Origin: Hoskinsella mucinilytica
GTDB lineage: Bacteria; Bacillota_I; Bacilli_A; Erysipelotrichales; Erysipelotrichaceae
Length of the DNA stretch: 64,000 nucleotides
Direction: 5' to 3'
NCBI RefSeq assembly: GCF_045223415.1
Contig: NZ_JBEQZJ010000007.1
Span: 1-64,000 of the forward strand
Shown in pieces: positions 1 to 9,300 of this stretch; positions within the stretch are counted from its first letter, which is position 1, and each line of letters starts with the position of its first letter. Below the pieces are notes generated by a model. It searched no databases. It was not told the DNA's origin and was given only the letters and a program-made list of their open reading frames with translations. The position numbers and the translations under genes are program-made.

Positions 1-1
1 A

Positions 2-142
2 ATCACAGGAATTATGGAATGTGCAAAAAATATGATAAAGAAAAATCATATGGAAGTGAATGAAACATTAGAAATGCTTGGAGTAGATGAAACGCTCAGA
101 CCTAAGATTCTAGAAATCTTAAAAAAGGAAGGAATTAAGTAA
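2..142 (+). CDS. C-terminal tail of an Rpn-like protein (cut by window edge)
   Basis: An open frame enters from the left edge and stops at TAA 140-142. The visible 46 residues contain the tail LEMLGVDETLRPKILEIL. A similar tail (LNFLDVEESMRPQILKLL) occurs in a short fragment at 24198. Tails of this kind end many PD-(D/E)XK nuclease/transposase-like proteins of the Rpn family. The nuclease domain itself lies outside the window, so the family call rests only on this tail and could be wrong. Confidence 0.45.
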   Translation: MTGIMECAKNMIKKNHMEVNETLEMLGVDETLRPKILEILKKEGIK

Positions 143-149
143 GATTAGT

Positions 150-305
150 TTGATAATCATTATTCTTGTACTAAGCTTTTTTGGAATGTGCAAGGTTTAT
201 ACAAAGAAGAAAGATGCAAAGGATTTCTTGATAGAGAAATTGAAACCTACACAGAAAGTTTTAAAATTTTATGAAAAAAATAACATGATGTATTACATGC
301 GATAG
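150..305 (+). CDS. possible small membrane protein, 51 aa
   Basis: Reading from TTG 150, the frame encodes a hydrophobic N-terminus (IIIILVLSFFG), then a basic stretch and a 25-residue charged tail, with TAG at 303-305. A purine-rich GGAAGGA lies about 16 nt upstream, which is rather far. An ATT at 144 would be better spaced but is a poor start codon. It follows the Rpn-like gene by 7 nt, and no family is recognised. It may be a real membrane microprotein or a gene remnant. Confidence 0.3.
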   Translation: MIIIILVLSFFGMCKVYTKKKDAKDFLIEKLKPTQKVLKFYEKNNMMYYMR

Positions 306-462
306 ATGACAATTTCAAAAACCAGTAAGCGATATTTAACCTTTCTCAGCAAGAAGTTCCCCACTTCTAAAGTGGGAGATGAATTGTTTTCCACCCACTC
401 TTGATATGCACCGAGCAATGTGTTATGATGTAATCAGTCGAAACAGGAAAGGATGATTATAC

Positions 463-865
463 GTGGAATTAGACAACAATGCACATTCAGTGTTTTTGCT
501 GAATTATCATCTTGTACTTGTTGTGAAATATCGTCGAAAAGTATCCGATGACAGCGTTTCTGCACGTGCAAAAGAAATTTTTGAGTACATTGCACCGAAT
601 TACAACATTACATTACAGGAATGAAAATCATGATAAAGACCATATTCACATTCTTTTCAAGGCACAACCGAAATCGGAAATCAGCAAATTCATAAACGCC
701 TATAAAAGTGCAAGTAGTAGACTTCTGAAAAAAGAGTTTCCACAAATTAAATCAAAGTTATGGAAAGAATATTTTTGGAGTCAGAGTTTTTGCTTACTTA
801 CAACAGGCAGTGCGCCTATTGAAGTAATCAAAAAATATATAGAAAGCCAAGGTGAAAAGCATTGA
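463..865 (+). pseudogene. tnpA: frameshifted TnpA (Y1 HUH transposase)
   Basis: TnpA is the single-strand transposase that cuts and joins IS605 ends. The N-terminal part reads from GTG 463 (VELDNNAHSVFLLNYHLVLV...) in frame 1 and hits TGA at 622-624. The rest continues in frame 2 with the HUH motif (DHIHILF) and the C-terminal region carrying the expected catalytic tyrosine (IEVIKKYIES). One extra A in the run near 624-627 explains the break: the usual family sequence there reads LQEWNHDKDHIH. An ATG at 548 opens the second frame but is only an internal codon. The stop overlaps the tnpB start. Programmed frameshifting is not known for this family, so I call it broken. Confidence 0.8.
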
Positions 866-1956
866 ACAAAGCTTATAAATTCAGAATATATCCAAATGCA
901 GCGCAACGTACAATGTTTGCCAAAACCTTTGGTTGCGTCAGATTTATCTACAATCGTATGTTATCCGATAAAATCAAATACTATGAGGAAACCAAGCAAA
1001 ATCTGAAGAATACTCCTGCAAAGTATAAAAAAGAATTTGACTGGCTGAAAGAGGTTGACAGTTTAGCCCTTGCGAATGCTCAGATAAATTTACAGACATC
1101 GTACAACAACTTTTTCAGAAGTCCTAAAATAGGCTTTCCGAAATTCAAATCCAAGAAATCTAACCATAGGAGTTACACAACAAACTGTGTAAATGGCAAT
1201 ATTGTTATTGCTGAGGGATATATCAAACTTCCAAAAGTAGGCTTGGTTAAGTTGAAGCAACATAGAAATGTCCCATCAGATTATAAGTTGAAATCCGTGA
1301 CGATAAGCCTTACTCCAAGCGGAAAGTATAATGCAAGTGTTCTATTTGAGTATGAAAACCAAGTACAACAAGCAGAAGCGACAACTTTCTTAGGACTTGA
1401 CTTTTCTATGCACGAATTATACAAGGATAGTAACGGAAATGAACCAAGGTATCCAAGATATTATCGGCAAGCTGAAAAGAAGCTTGCAAGAGAACAACGT
1501 AAGTTATCAAAAATGCAAAAAGGTTCAAATAACCGTAACAAACAGCGTATCAAAGTAGCCGAGTTGCACGAAGAGATTGCAAATCAACGCAAGGATTTTC
1601 TGCATAAACAATCAAGGCAGATAACCAATGCAAACGATTGTGTATGTATAGAAAATCTTGATATGAAAACGATGTCGCAAGCCATGAATTTTGGAAAATC
1701 CGTATCCGATAATGGATGGGGAATGTTTGTTATGTTCCTGCAATACAAACTTGTTGAAAAAGGGAAACAGCTTGTCAAGGTGGATAAATACTTTGCAAGT
1801 TCTCAAATCTGTAATGTCTGTGGTTACAAAAATCCCGAAACGAAAAACCTTAGGATACGTGCGTGGGACTGTCCCGAATGCGGTACACATCACGACAGAG
1901 ACATAAACGCTGCAATGAACATTAGAAACGAGGGTATGCGATTAGTTTCTGCATAA
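862..1956 (+). CDS. tnpB: TnpB RNA-guided nuclease of IS200/IS605
   Basis: TnpB is a 364-aa RuvC-fold nuclease, in known members guided by an RNA made from the element's right end; it helps retain the IS after excision. The start is TTG 862, overlapping the tnpA stop. Visible features are the N-terminal OrfB helix-turn-helix region (AYKFRIYPNAAQ), the RuvC aspartate in LGLDFSM, the glutamate in CIENLDM, a four-cysteine zinc finger (CNVC...CPEC) and the final aspartate in HHDRDINAA. All three catalytic acids are present and length is normal, so this gene looks intact although its tnpA partner is not. Confidence 0.92.
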   Translation: MNKAYKFRIYPNAAQRTMFAKTFGCVRFIYNRMLSDKIKYYEETKQNLKNTPAKYKKEFDWLKEVDSLALANAQINLQTSYNNFFRSPKIGFPKFKSKKSNHRSYTTNCVNGNIVIAEGYIKLPKVGLVKLKQHRNVPSDYKLKSVTISLTPSGKYNASVLFEYENQVQQAEATTFLGLDFSMHELYKDSNGNEPRYPRYYRQAEKKLAREQRKLSKMQKGSNNRNKQRIKVAELHEEIANQRKDFLHKQSRQITNANDCVCIENLDMKTMSQAMNFGKSVSDNGWGMFVMFLQYKLVEKGKQLVKVDKYFASSQICNVCGYKNPETKNLRIRAWDCPECGTHHDRDINAAMNIRNEGMRLVSA

Positions 1957-2074
1957 CTCAAAACATAAAACCGTGGGACACACGGGGTTAGCTTGTATAT
2001 GCTTACAGCAGTAGCTGTATCGAGCAAGAAGCTCTCACCTCTAAGCATTAGCGTAGGTGATGAGAGTATGTCAC
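1900..2074 (+). ncRNA. probable omega-RNA (TnpB guide scaffold) and right end
   Basis: The 3' end of tnpB and the ~118 nt after it have the position of the guide RNA in related IS605 elements. Visible folds are CCGTG/CACGG at 1971-1985 and the right-end hairpin at 2032-2066. The guide would be the host sequence just after the right end (from about 2075). This is inferred from family architecture. Transcript boundaries are unknown. Confidence 0.4.
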
Positions 2075-2215
2075 AAATACTATTATGTTAATTAATAATA
2101 CCTATAATACTCATCAAATGACATGCTTATTTATAATGATTTAGCTTTTTAGAATAATTGTTACTTATTTTAGATAAGTTGTTTTTGTTTTGCTTTACTT
2201 TGTATAATTTAGAGT

Positions 2216-2290
2216 TACTAAAAAGTATAAAAATCATGACGAAAAATGCAAACCGAAAGGGTTTACATTAGCGACTATAGGGATTAAAAT
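2216..2290 (+). promoter_or_regulatory. conserved promoter block, copy 1
   Basis: TTTACA (2262-2267), a 17-nt spacer and TAAAAT (2285-2290) form a good sigma-A promoter. It is preceded by a conserved stretch that starts TACTAAAAAGTATAAAAATC and contains the small palindrome TACT-AAAA-AGTA. The block recurs at 56924-56998 with the same spacing. A hairpin TCAGAA/TTCTGA follows the start site in this copy. Transcription would run through the inverted-repeat segment toward the lipoprotein and GH31 genes. Confidence 0.7.
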
Positions 2291-2381
2291 GACAATGTCA
2301 GAAGGGAAAGATGAAATTTCTGATGTAGTGAGAGGTTTATTGCTTTATTGAAACAGGACAGTTTAGTTGCCGCAAGTATCA

Positions 2382-2508
2382 AATCCTATACTAATCGAGA
2401 TAAACTAGAAAAAGCTTAAAACCCTTCTTTTTCTAGCAAATTTCATCCAAAACACAAAAAAAAACTGATTTTTTACCCGAAATCAGCTGTTTAAAAAGGT
2501 ATAGGTTT
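2382..2508 (+). repeat. inverted-repeat-bounded segment, orientation A (candidate invertible switch)
   Basis: The segment is bounded by AATCCTATAC (2382-2391) and GTATAGGTTT (2499-2508), an inverted repeat with one mismatch. Its reverse complement matches the segment at 57081-57209 along its whole length. The shared parts are the CAGCTGATTT terminator stem with its nine-T run, the block CTAGAAAAAGAAGGGTTTT and both ends. In this orientation the nine-base run is A on the plus strand (2456-2464), so the terminator works on the minus strand only. Rightward transcription from the 2262 promoter should pass. Confidence 0.65.
2456..2486 (-). terminator. terminator facing left inside the invertible segment
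   Basis: On the minus strand the stem CTGATTT/AAATCAG (plus-strand 2480-2486 and 2465-2471) is followed by nine U (plus-strand A 2456-2464). It points away from the downstream genes. Confidence 0.55.
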
Positions 2509-2553
2509 CTGAACATGTTTCAAAAAAAAGCAGAAGCAAAGTGAGGTGGAGAA

Positions 2554-3060
2554 TTGAAAAAATCACGAAAAGTGTTCTTGACAGTTTTTTGCATATTCAC
2601 TATTTGTGGCTGTAGCTCTAAAGCAGATACAAATGAAGAATTAACACCTGTTGTAAATAAAACAGCAACAGGTGAAATTATTCCATCCTATACAAGAGAT
2701 ATAACACCTGGGAAAAAGATAGAAATATCAGCTAGCAGGTTAATTGAAAAAATGGACTCTAAAGATGAATTTGTAGTTGTCTTTACACTTACTAACTGTA
2801 GCAAATGTCAACTTTTTAAAGAGATGTTTGAGAACTACAAAATGATTCATCATGTAGAATTATTTGATGTAGTTTTAGACAAAGAAGAAGATGCAACTGC
2901 AGCCACAGAAAAAATACAAAAGTATTTTACAGATTTTGAAGATACACCATCCATTTTTTATGTAAAGAATGGCATGGTGATACAAGGAAATAGTTCTTCT
3001 TTTAGTGAAGATGGCTTTGATGAATGGATACAGATTAATCAATTGGATAAAGCTGATTAA
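2554..3060 (+). CDS. thioredoxin-fold lipoprotein
   Basis: This is a 168-aa protein starting at TTG 2554 behind GAGGTGGAG. The first 20 residues form a lipoprotein signal (VFLTVFCIFTICGC) with the lipid-accepting cysteine in GCSS. The mature part looks like a thioredoxin-like fold: a hydrophobic strand (FVVVFTLTN) leads into a CSKC active-site motif, and TPSIFYVKNG resembles the cis-proline region. It would sit on the outer membrane face as a disulfide or thiol-handling protein, similar to bacteriocin-transport-accessory-type proteins. It is the first gene after the switch and precedes the GH31 giant by 242 nt. Its substrate is unknown. Confidence 0.7.
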   Translation: MKKSRKVFLTVFCIFTICGCSSKADTNEELTPVVNKTATGEIIPSYTRDITPGKKIEISASRLIEKMDSKDEFVVVFTLTNCSKCQLFKEMFENYKMIHHVELFDVVLDKEEDATAATEKIQKYFTDFEDTPSIFYVKNGMVIQGNSSSFSEDGFDEWIQINQLDKAD

Positions 3061-3182
3061 TATGATTTGCGTTAGGTTAAAGTGATTTTCAATTATGTTC
3101 ACAAAAAGGGCATTATATAGAAATTAGTAAGTTGGAATACTATACAGCTATATATTGAAAAATGTCAAGTATATTTGTGAAT

Positions 3183-3209
3183 CTTATAACTAGATGACTT
3201 GGTTATAAG
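3183..3209 (+). other. hairpin in the gap before the GH31 gene
   Basis: CTTATAAC (3183-3190) pairs with GTTATAAG (3202-3209). There is no U run, so it is a weak terminator at best. The gap 3061-3302 otherwise shows only the GAGGAGG ribosome-binding site at 3291-3297. Confidence 0.3.
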
Positions 3210-3302
3210 ACTATGGTTTATTTATGACTATATGGTAATAAAAAAGGCGAAAGGTTTTAATAAGTGTTTTTTGATTTAAAGCAATAAGATGAGGAGGAAC
3301 AA

Positions 3303-6300
3303 ATGAATAATATATTAAAAAGAGTTGGTGTTGTTGGATTAGCAATGTCAATGACGTTTACTATGGCTTATTCAAATTCTGCATTTTTCATTTCTGCCAA
3401 AGCGGAAGAGGGTAGTGATCAAAACCTTGAAAATACGATAGGTGCAGTAAGCGGAGAAGCTCAAAAAACGAAAAATGTTGTTGATATCAAACTTGAAACT
3501 GGTACATTACGTGCAACCTTTTTAAAGGATAATGTATTTAGATTAAACTTTGAAAAAGATGGAAATGATTTCTTAGTAAATGCTAAGCCATATGTAAGCA
3601 GTAGCTATAATAAAGTTTTTATTCTTGATAAACACGATAGTGATTATGAAGGAGTAGAACCAAATGTTTCAGATGATGGAAAAACTATTACATTATCTAC
3701 AAGTGCTTTAAGTTTAACAATAAATAAAGAAAATTCTTTGATGAAATTATCCAATAGTAATGGGAAAACCCTTTGGGAAGAAGCTAAACCTATTACGATT
3801 GAGAAAAAGAAAACTACGCAGACTCTAAAAACAGATCCTGATGAATATTTCTACGGAGGAGGTACTCAAAATGGTTACTTCTCCCATAAGAATACAAAAC
3901 TTCAAATAAGAACTGGTGGCGGCTGGGAAGATGGTGGACGTAGTAACCCTGTTCCTTTCTATATGTCAACAAAGGGGTATGGTGTGATGCGTCATACCTT
4001 TACTCCAGGTGATTATGATTTTTCAGAAACTGCAACGTTCTCACATGAAGAAGAGCGCTTTGATGCTTACTATTATGTGGAACCAGCAACAGATTTAAAA
4101 GCGTTGTTAAATGATTTTACGGAAATGACAGGACGTCCTGTATTCTGGCCACGTTGGGGTCAATATATTGGACATGCAGATTGTTATAATTATAATGCTA
4201 ATACAGGTGAGAGAGATTTAAATACTCATGGTACAACAGTTTTAAATAACTATGTTAAAAATCATGAAATTCCATTAGGATGGATGTTACCTCAAGATGG
4301 TTATGGATGTCATTATGGAAAGACTGGAACTGTAGATGGCAATATTGAAAATTTACAAAAATTTGTATCTTCAGCAAATGATTTGGGTGTTCAAGTTGGA
4401 ATGTGGACACAAAGTGATTTGTATAATGAAAGTGAAAAGGTTTTACGTAATGTAGACAAAGAAGTTATGACTGCAGGAACACGTGGAATTAAAACTGACG
4501 TTGCTTGGGTAGGAAATGGATACGATATGCAGATGAACTCTGTATCTACTGGATATGAAGCTATTGCACAATCTGGTGATCGTCCATTTATCTTCTCATT
4601 ATATGGTTGGGCTGGTTCCCAAAGATATAACGGTATTTGGACAGGCGATCAATCTGGTGGTCGTTGGGAATATATACGATTTATGATTCCTTCTTATATT
4701 GGATCAGGATTATCTGCACAACCTAATGTAGGCTCAGACATTGACTCTATTTATAAAGGTAATCGTGTTATCGCAACTCGTGATGTTGAATGGAAATCCT
4801 TTACACCAATGTTATACAACATGGGTGGATGGGATGGCTCAAAAGCCGATGATTTGGATGGAAAGACACCTTGGGAATATAGTTCACAAGATGGTGGAGA
4901 GTCTGAAGCAATCCAACGTTTATATTTAAAGACTAGATCTGAACTAACTCCATATAACTACACATTGGCTAAGGAAGCAAATACAAATGGTACACCATTA
5001 CTTCGTGCTATGGTATTGGAATATCCTAATGATCCAGTTACATATGGTAAAGATACACAGTATCAATATATGTGGGGACCAAACTTATTGGTAGCACCTG
5101 TATATGAAGGACCTAGTAATAATACCGATGCAGGTAAACGTGATAATATTTACCTTCCTGATGAGAATCAGACATGGATTGATTTCTTTACTGGTGAACA
5201 ATACAATGGTGGGCAGACATTATATAACTTTGATGCACCACTATGGAAACTGCCAGTATTTATAAAGAGTGGAGCAATTATTCCTTATACAGAAGATAAT
5301 AACGCTTCTGGAGAGATTACAGATGCATTTGATCGTATCTTCGATGTTTATCCTGATGGTGATACTTCATTCACAATGTATGAAGATGATGGTAAATCAA
5401 TTGATAGTGGATCTGCTAATACAACTATAACATCAAGTGCTCCTAAGATGACAAAGGGAAGCGCTGAAGATGGAACAGCTACAATAACGATTGATAAACG
5501 TTTGATTAATGGAAACTATGCTTCTGAAAATAAATCAACAGTGTTGAAAGTGAATACTCACAAGGAACCATCAAAGGTTACTTTGGAATTTAATGGAACA
5601 ACACAGGAATTAACAAAAGTTACTAAAGCTGAGTATGAAAAAGCAGTTGCTGATGATGATTATTCCAAAAATATTTACTATTATGATACAGAAGTAAATC
5701 TTAATAAATATGAACAAGGAGAAAAAATCAATAATGGTAAGATCATTACCAGCCCTAAGCTATTTGTTAGAACAGTTAAAACAAATGTAAATGATACAAA
5801 AATGGTTTTAAAAGTTGAAGAATTTAACAATTCTAATAAAGCAAAAGCTGAAGGGGAACTCGCTACTATCCCTACATTCCAAAACGTAGACGATGCAGAT
5901 ATTACTCCCACAAGCATTACTTTAAAATGGGATGAAGTTGAAAAAGCAACATCTTATGATTTGCTTGTAAATGGAAAGAAAATTCTTTCTAATGTAACTT
6001 CTCCATGTATGATTAAAGATCTTCCTAATGCTACGAAATATGACTTTCAAATTCGCTCAGTTAACAAAGCTGGTGCTTCTGAATGGAGTACACCTGCAGT
6101 TTCTGTTACCACAAAAGATGATCCGTTCAAAATGGTGCCAGAAACTATAACAGCTAACTGGAATGGTACGAGTGGAAATTATGAAGGCACAGTTTCTAGC
6201 GCAGTAGATAAAGATTTGAAAACACAGTGGCATTCTAATTCAGGTTCTGTAGGAACCCAAGCAGTTCTTGATATGAAATATGTTTATGATATAGAAAGCA

Positions 6301-9300
6301 TCATGTATGTACCACGTCAGGATTTAGGTAATGGTACACCAAATACTCTTGATGTGGAAGTTAGTAAAGATGGCATCCATTGGCTTACTTTAAAAACTAA
6401 TTATAAAACAACATGGAAAGAACAAGATTCCATAAATTTCATGAAAGGTGACAATATCACTTTTGATAAGAGTGTATATGCAAGGTATATTCGTCTTACA
6501 AATAAAGGCTCAGCTGGCGATTTCTTTACTGCAATTGAATTGATGCCAATGATAAAGGAAGGAACTGTTCCTACAACTCCTGGTGCATCTAACGTACGTT
6601 TACATACGGATGAATTATCTGCACAGGATTTAGTGCCATTAAAGAATTATAATGGTTTTGAGGATCCAGATACTAACTTTGTAGAACAGGTATCTAGAGC
6701 TGACATGAATTTTGATGGTGTTATTGATGCATTTGATATTTCTTATGTTGCATCTCAATTAGATGGGGGAATCCTACCTGAAGAAAAAGATGAAATTCAA
6801 GGTAACATTGTATTGAAGAGCGATGTAAAAACAGTGAAAAAGGGTGATCAATTCACATTGACACTTGAAGGCGTTGGATTTACTGATGTAAATGCAATCT
6901 CTGCTAAGATTCCATTTGATTCCTCTAAATTCAAACTTGTTGGAAATGTCGAGGCTGCTTATGCTACATATAACATGGAAAACTATTCTGTTATAAGAAC
7001 CCATGATGATAAATCTGAAAATCTGTACATAGCCTTTGCAAACATTGGTAATAAAGATAGAATCAATGGTAATAAGCTATTAGCAACAATCACAGTAGAA
7101 GCTTTGGCAGATGGCAATAATGAATTTGCATTAGAATCTGCAAACGTTATAAATTCTAATATGACTATAAAGGATGCTATGCTAACAGAAGCAGGAGATG
7201 ATGTTACTAAACCATCTACTACAGGAAAAGTGCAGATTTCTAATAAAGTTATCAAAGCAACGACAAAACAATCAGAAAAATATCAACCTGGTGCAGGCGT
7301 AGATAAAATGATTGATGGAGATACAACTAAATTAGCTGAACTTCTTTGGAATGAAAAAGCAGAGTTACCATTAGATGCTACCTTTACATTTGATACACCA
7401 CAGGACATTAATTTAATGACTGTTTATCAACGCTCAGGTGGAGGTAATGGTGAAATTAAAGAATTTGAAGCCACTGTAGTGTATGAAGATGATAGTACTG
7501 CCAATCTTGGGAAAATCACCATGGTTAAAGCAAAAACTGCAGAGTATAAAAACGTAGATATTGTTGCGGATAAAAAAGTGAAATCAGTTACTTTGAATTT
7601 TACAGATTCTCATAGTGGAAAGAAAATGCTTTCAGTTGGAGAGGTCACTTTCTCAAACAGCCAACCAGTTAATCCTGCCTCTATAGAATTTGACAAAGAT
7701 TCCTATAAAGTGAATGAAACAGGAAGAATTGCTGTTACTGCAGCTGTAAAACCAGATAATGTAAATAATGGTAACTACACAATTGCTAGTGCAAATGAGG
7801 AAATCGCTAAAGTAACAAAAGTTGCAAATGGTGATGATAATTACTACTATATCGTTGAAGGTATTAAAGAAGGCACTACTAGTTTAATTGCTACGTCTAC
7901 AGCAGATGATAAAATTACAAAAGAAGTAAATATTACTGTTATAAAGAACGAAGTTGATCGTAGTGTATTATCTGAATTAATTGATAATTGTGATGCATTG
8001 ATTAAAGAAGTTTATACTGAAGAAACATGGACAAGCTTTAGCGCAGAATTAGAAAATGCTAAAACTGTAGTTACTACAGCTAAAACATTATCTGAAATTG
8101 AGGCAGAAGCAATTAAATTGTCTATTGCTAAAAACGCTCTTGTAGAAATCCCTACAGATCCAAACAAGATTATTGTAAATGGTGTTGCAGAAGTAAATGC
8201 TCTATATAGTGAATCCAATGAAGGTAAGAACATGTTTGATGGTGATGTTAATACCTATTGGGAATCTCCATATAGTGGAGATTCTGCAAAATTGCCTCAA
8301 GAAGTTATCGTAAAACTGGAAGATACTTATATTTTGAATCAGATTGATTTGATTTCACATACTGCTAAAAATGGAGGTGTGACAAAATATGAAGTTTCTA
8401 CTAGTACAAACGGAACTGATTGGACACCAGCCGTCAATGGTAGAGTAAATCCTAGTGTTTATGAGCAAAACCAAAATTATACAAAAGAAATTAAGTTTAA
8501 ACCAGTTGTAGCAAGTTATGTAAAAGTAGTAGTAACAGGTGCAGTTGGTAGAATACCAGAAGAAAATGATGTATATGCACGTGTTGCAGAAATGACAGTT
8601 TATGGTACAACTGTTCATAGTGTTTCTCTTGATAAAGAAGAAATTAAAGCTGAAGAAACTGTTCAAGCAAAAGCAGATACTTTACCAATTAATTTAGATG
8701 TTGTTTGGTCAAGTTCAGATGAAACTGTGGCTACAGTTGATGCTAATGGCGTAGTTACAGGTGTTAAGAATGGGACTGCAGAGATTATTGCTACATATGG
8801 CGATATTCAAGCTTCTACAACTATCAAGGTTAATAAATTCATGACATTCACACCTGTATTGGAAGATGCTAATAAGTGGATGGATGAACATAAAGACGAT
8901 GCTTTAAGTTACACACCTTCTACATGGGAAGCTTTTACAAAAGCATTAGAAGATGCTAATAAAGTTACTGAAAGCAATACACAAAAAGAGATTGATAGTG
9001 CTGAAGCTACTTTAGTACAAGCAAAATCTGATCTTACAGAATTCGTTGAATTAGAAGATTTAAAAGCTGCAATTGTTGAGGCAAAAGCAATGACAAATGG
9101 AGAAAATGGTCCAGAAGTTGATGCTACTTATACAAAAGAAAGCTTTGCTAAATTCCAAGAATCTATCGTTGCTGCAGAAACTGCTGTAGTAACACCAACT
9201 GAAATTGGTGTAGCAAATGCTAATAAAGCATTGATTGATGCAAAAAATGCTTTAGTTAAAATTGATGAACTAAGAAATGCTGTTAAAGAAATTATAGCAG

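Larger units (their letters stand above)
341..2074 (+). mobile_element. IS200/IS605-family insertion sequence
   Basis: The element has the IS605 layout: a left-end hairpin, tnpA, an overlapping tnpB and a right-end hairpin, with no terminal inverted repeats. The left hairpin is CCCACTT (360-366) / AAGTGGG (370-376) with loop CTA. The right-end hairpin pairs CTCTCACC (2032-2039) with GGTGATGAGAG (2056-2066). The 9-mer AGCAAGAAG precedes both hairpins (348-356 and 2023-2031). Exact cleavage points cannot be fixed by eye, so the ends are approximate. tnpA is frameshifted, so the copy cannot move without help. Confidence 0.85.

Noticed and set aside
548..865. TnpA as an intact short gene starting at ATG 548
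   Set aside because: The family N-terminus is present upstream in another frame from 463, so ATG 548 is a chance codon in a frameshifted gene.
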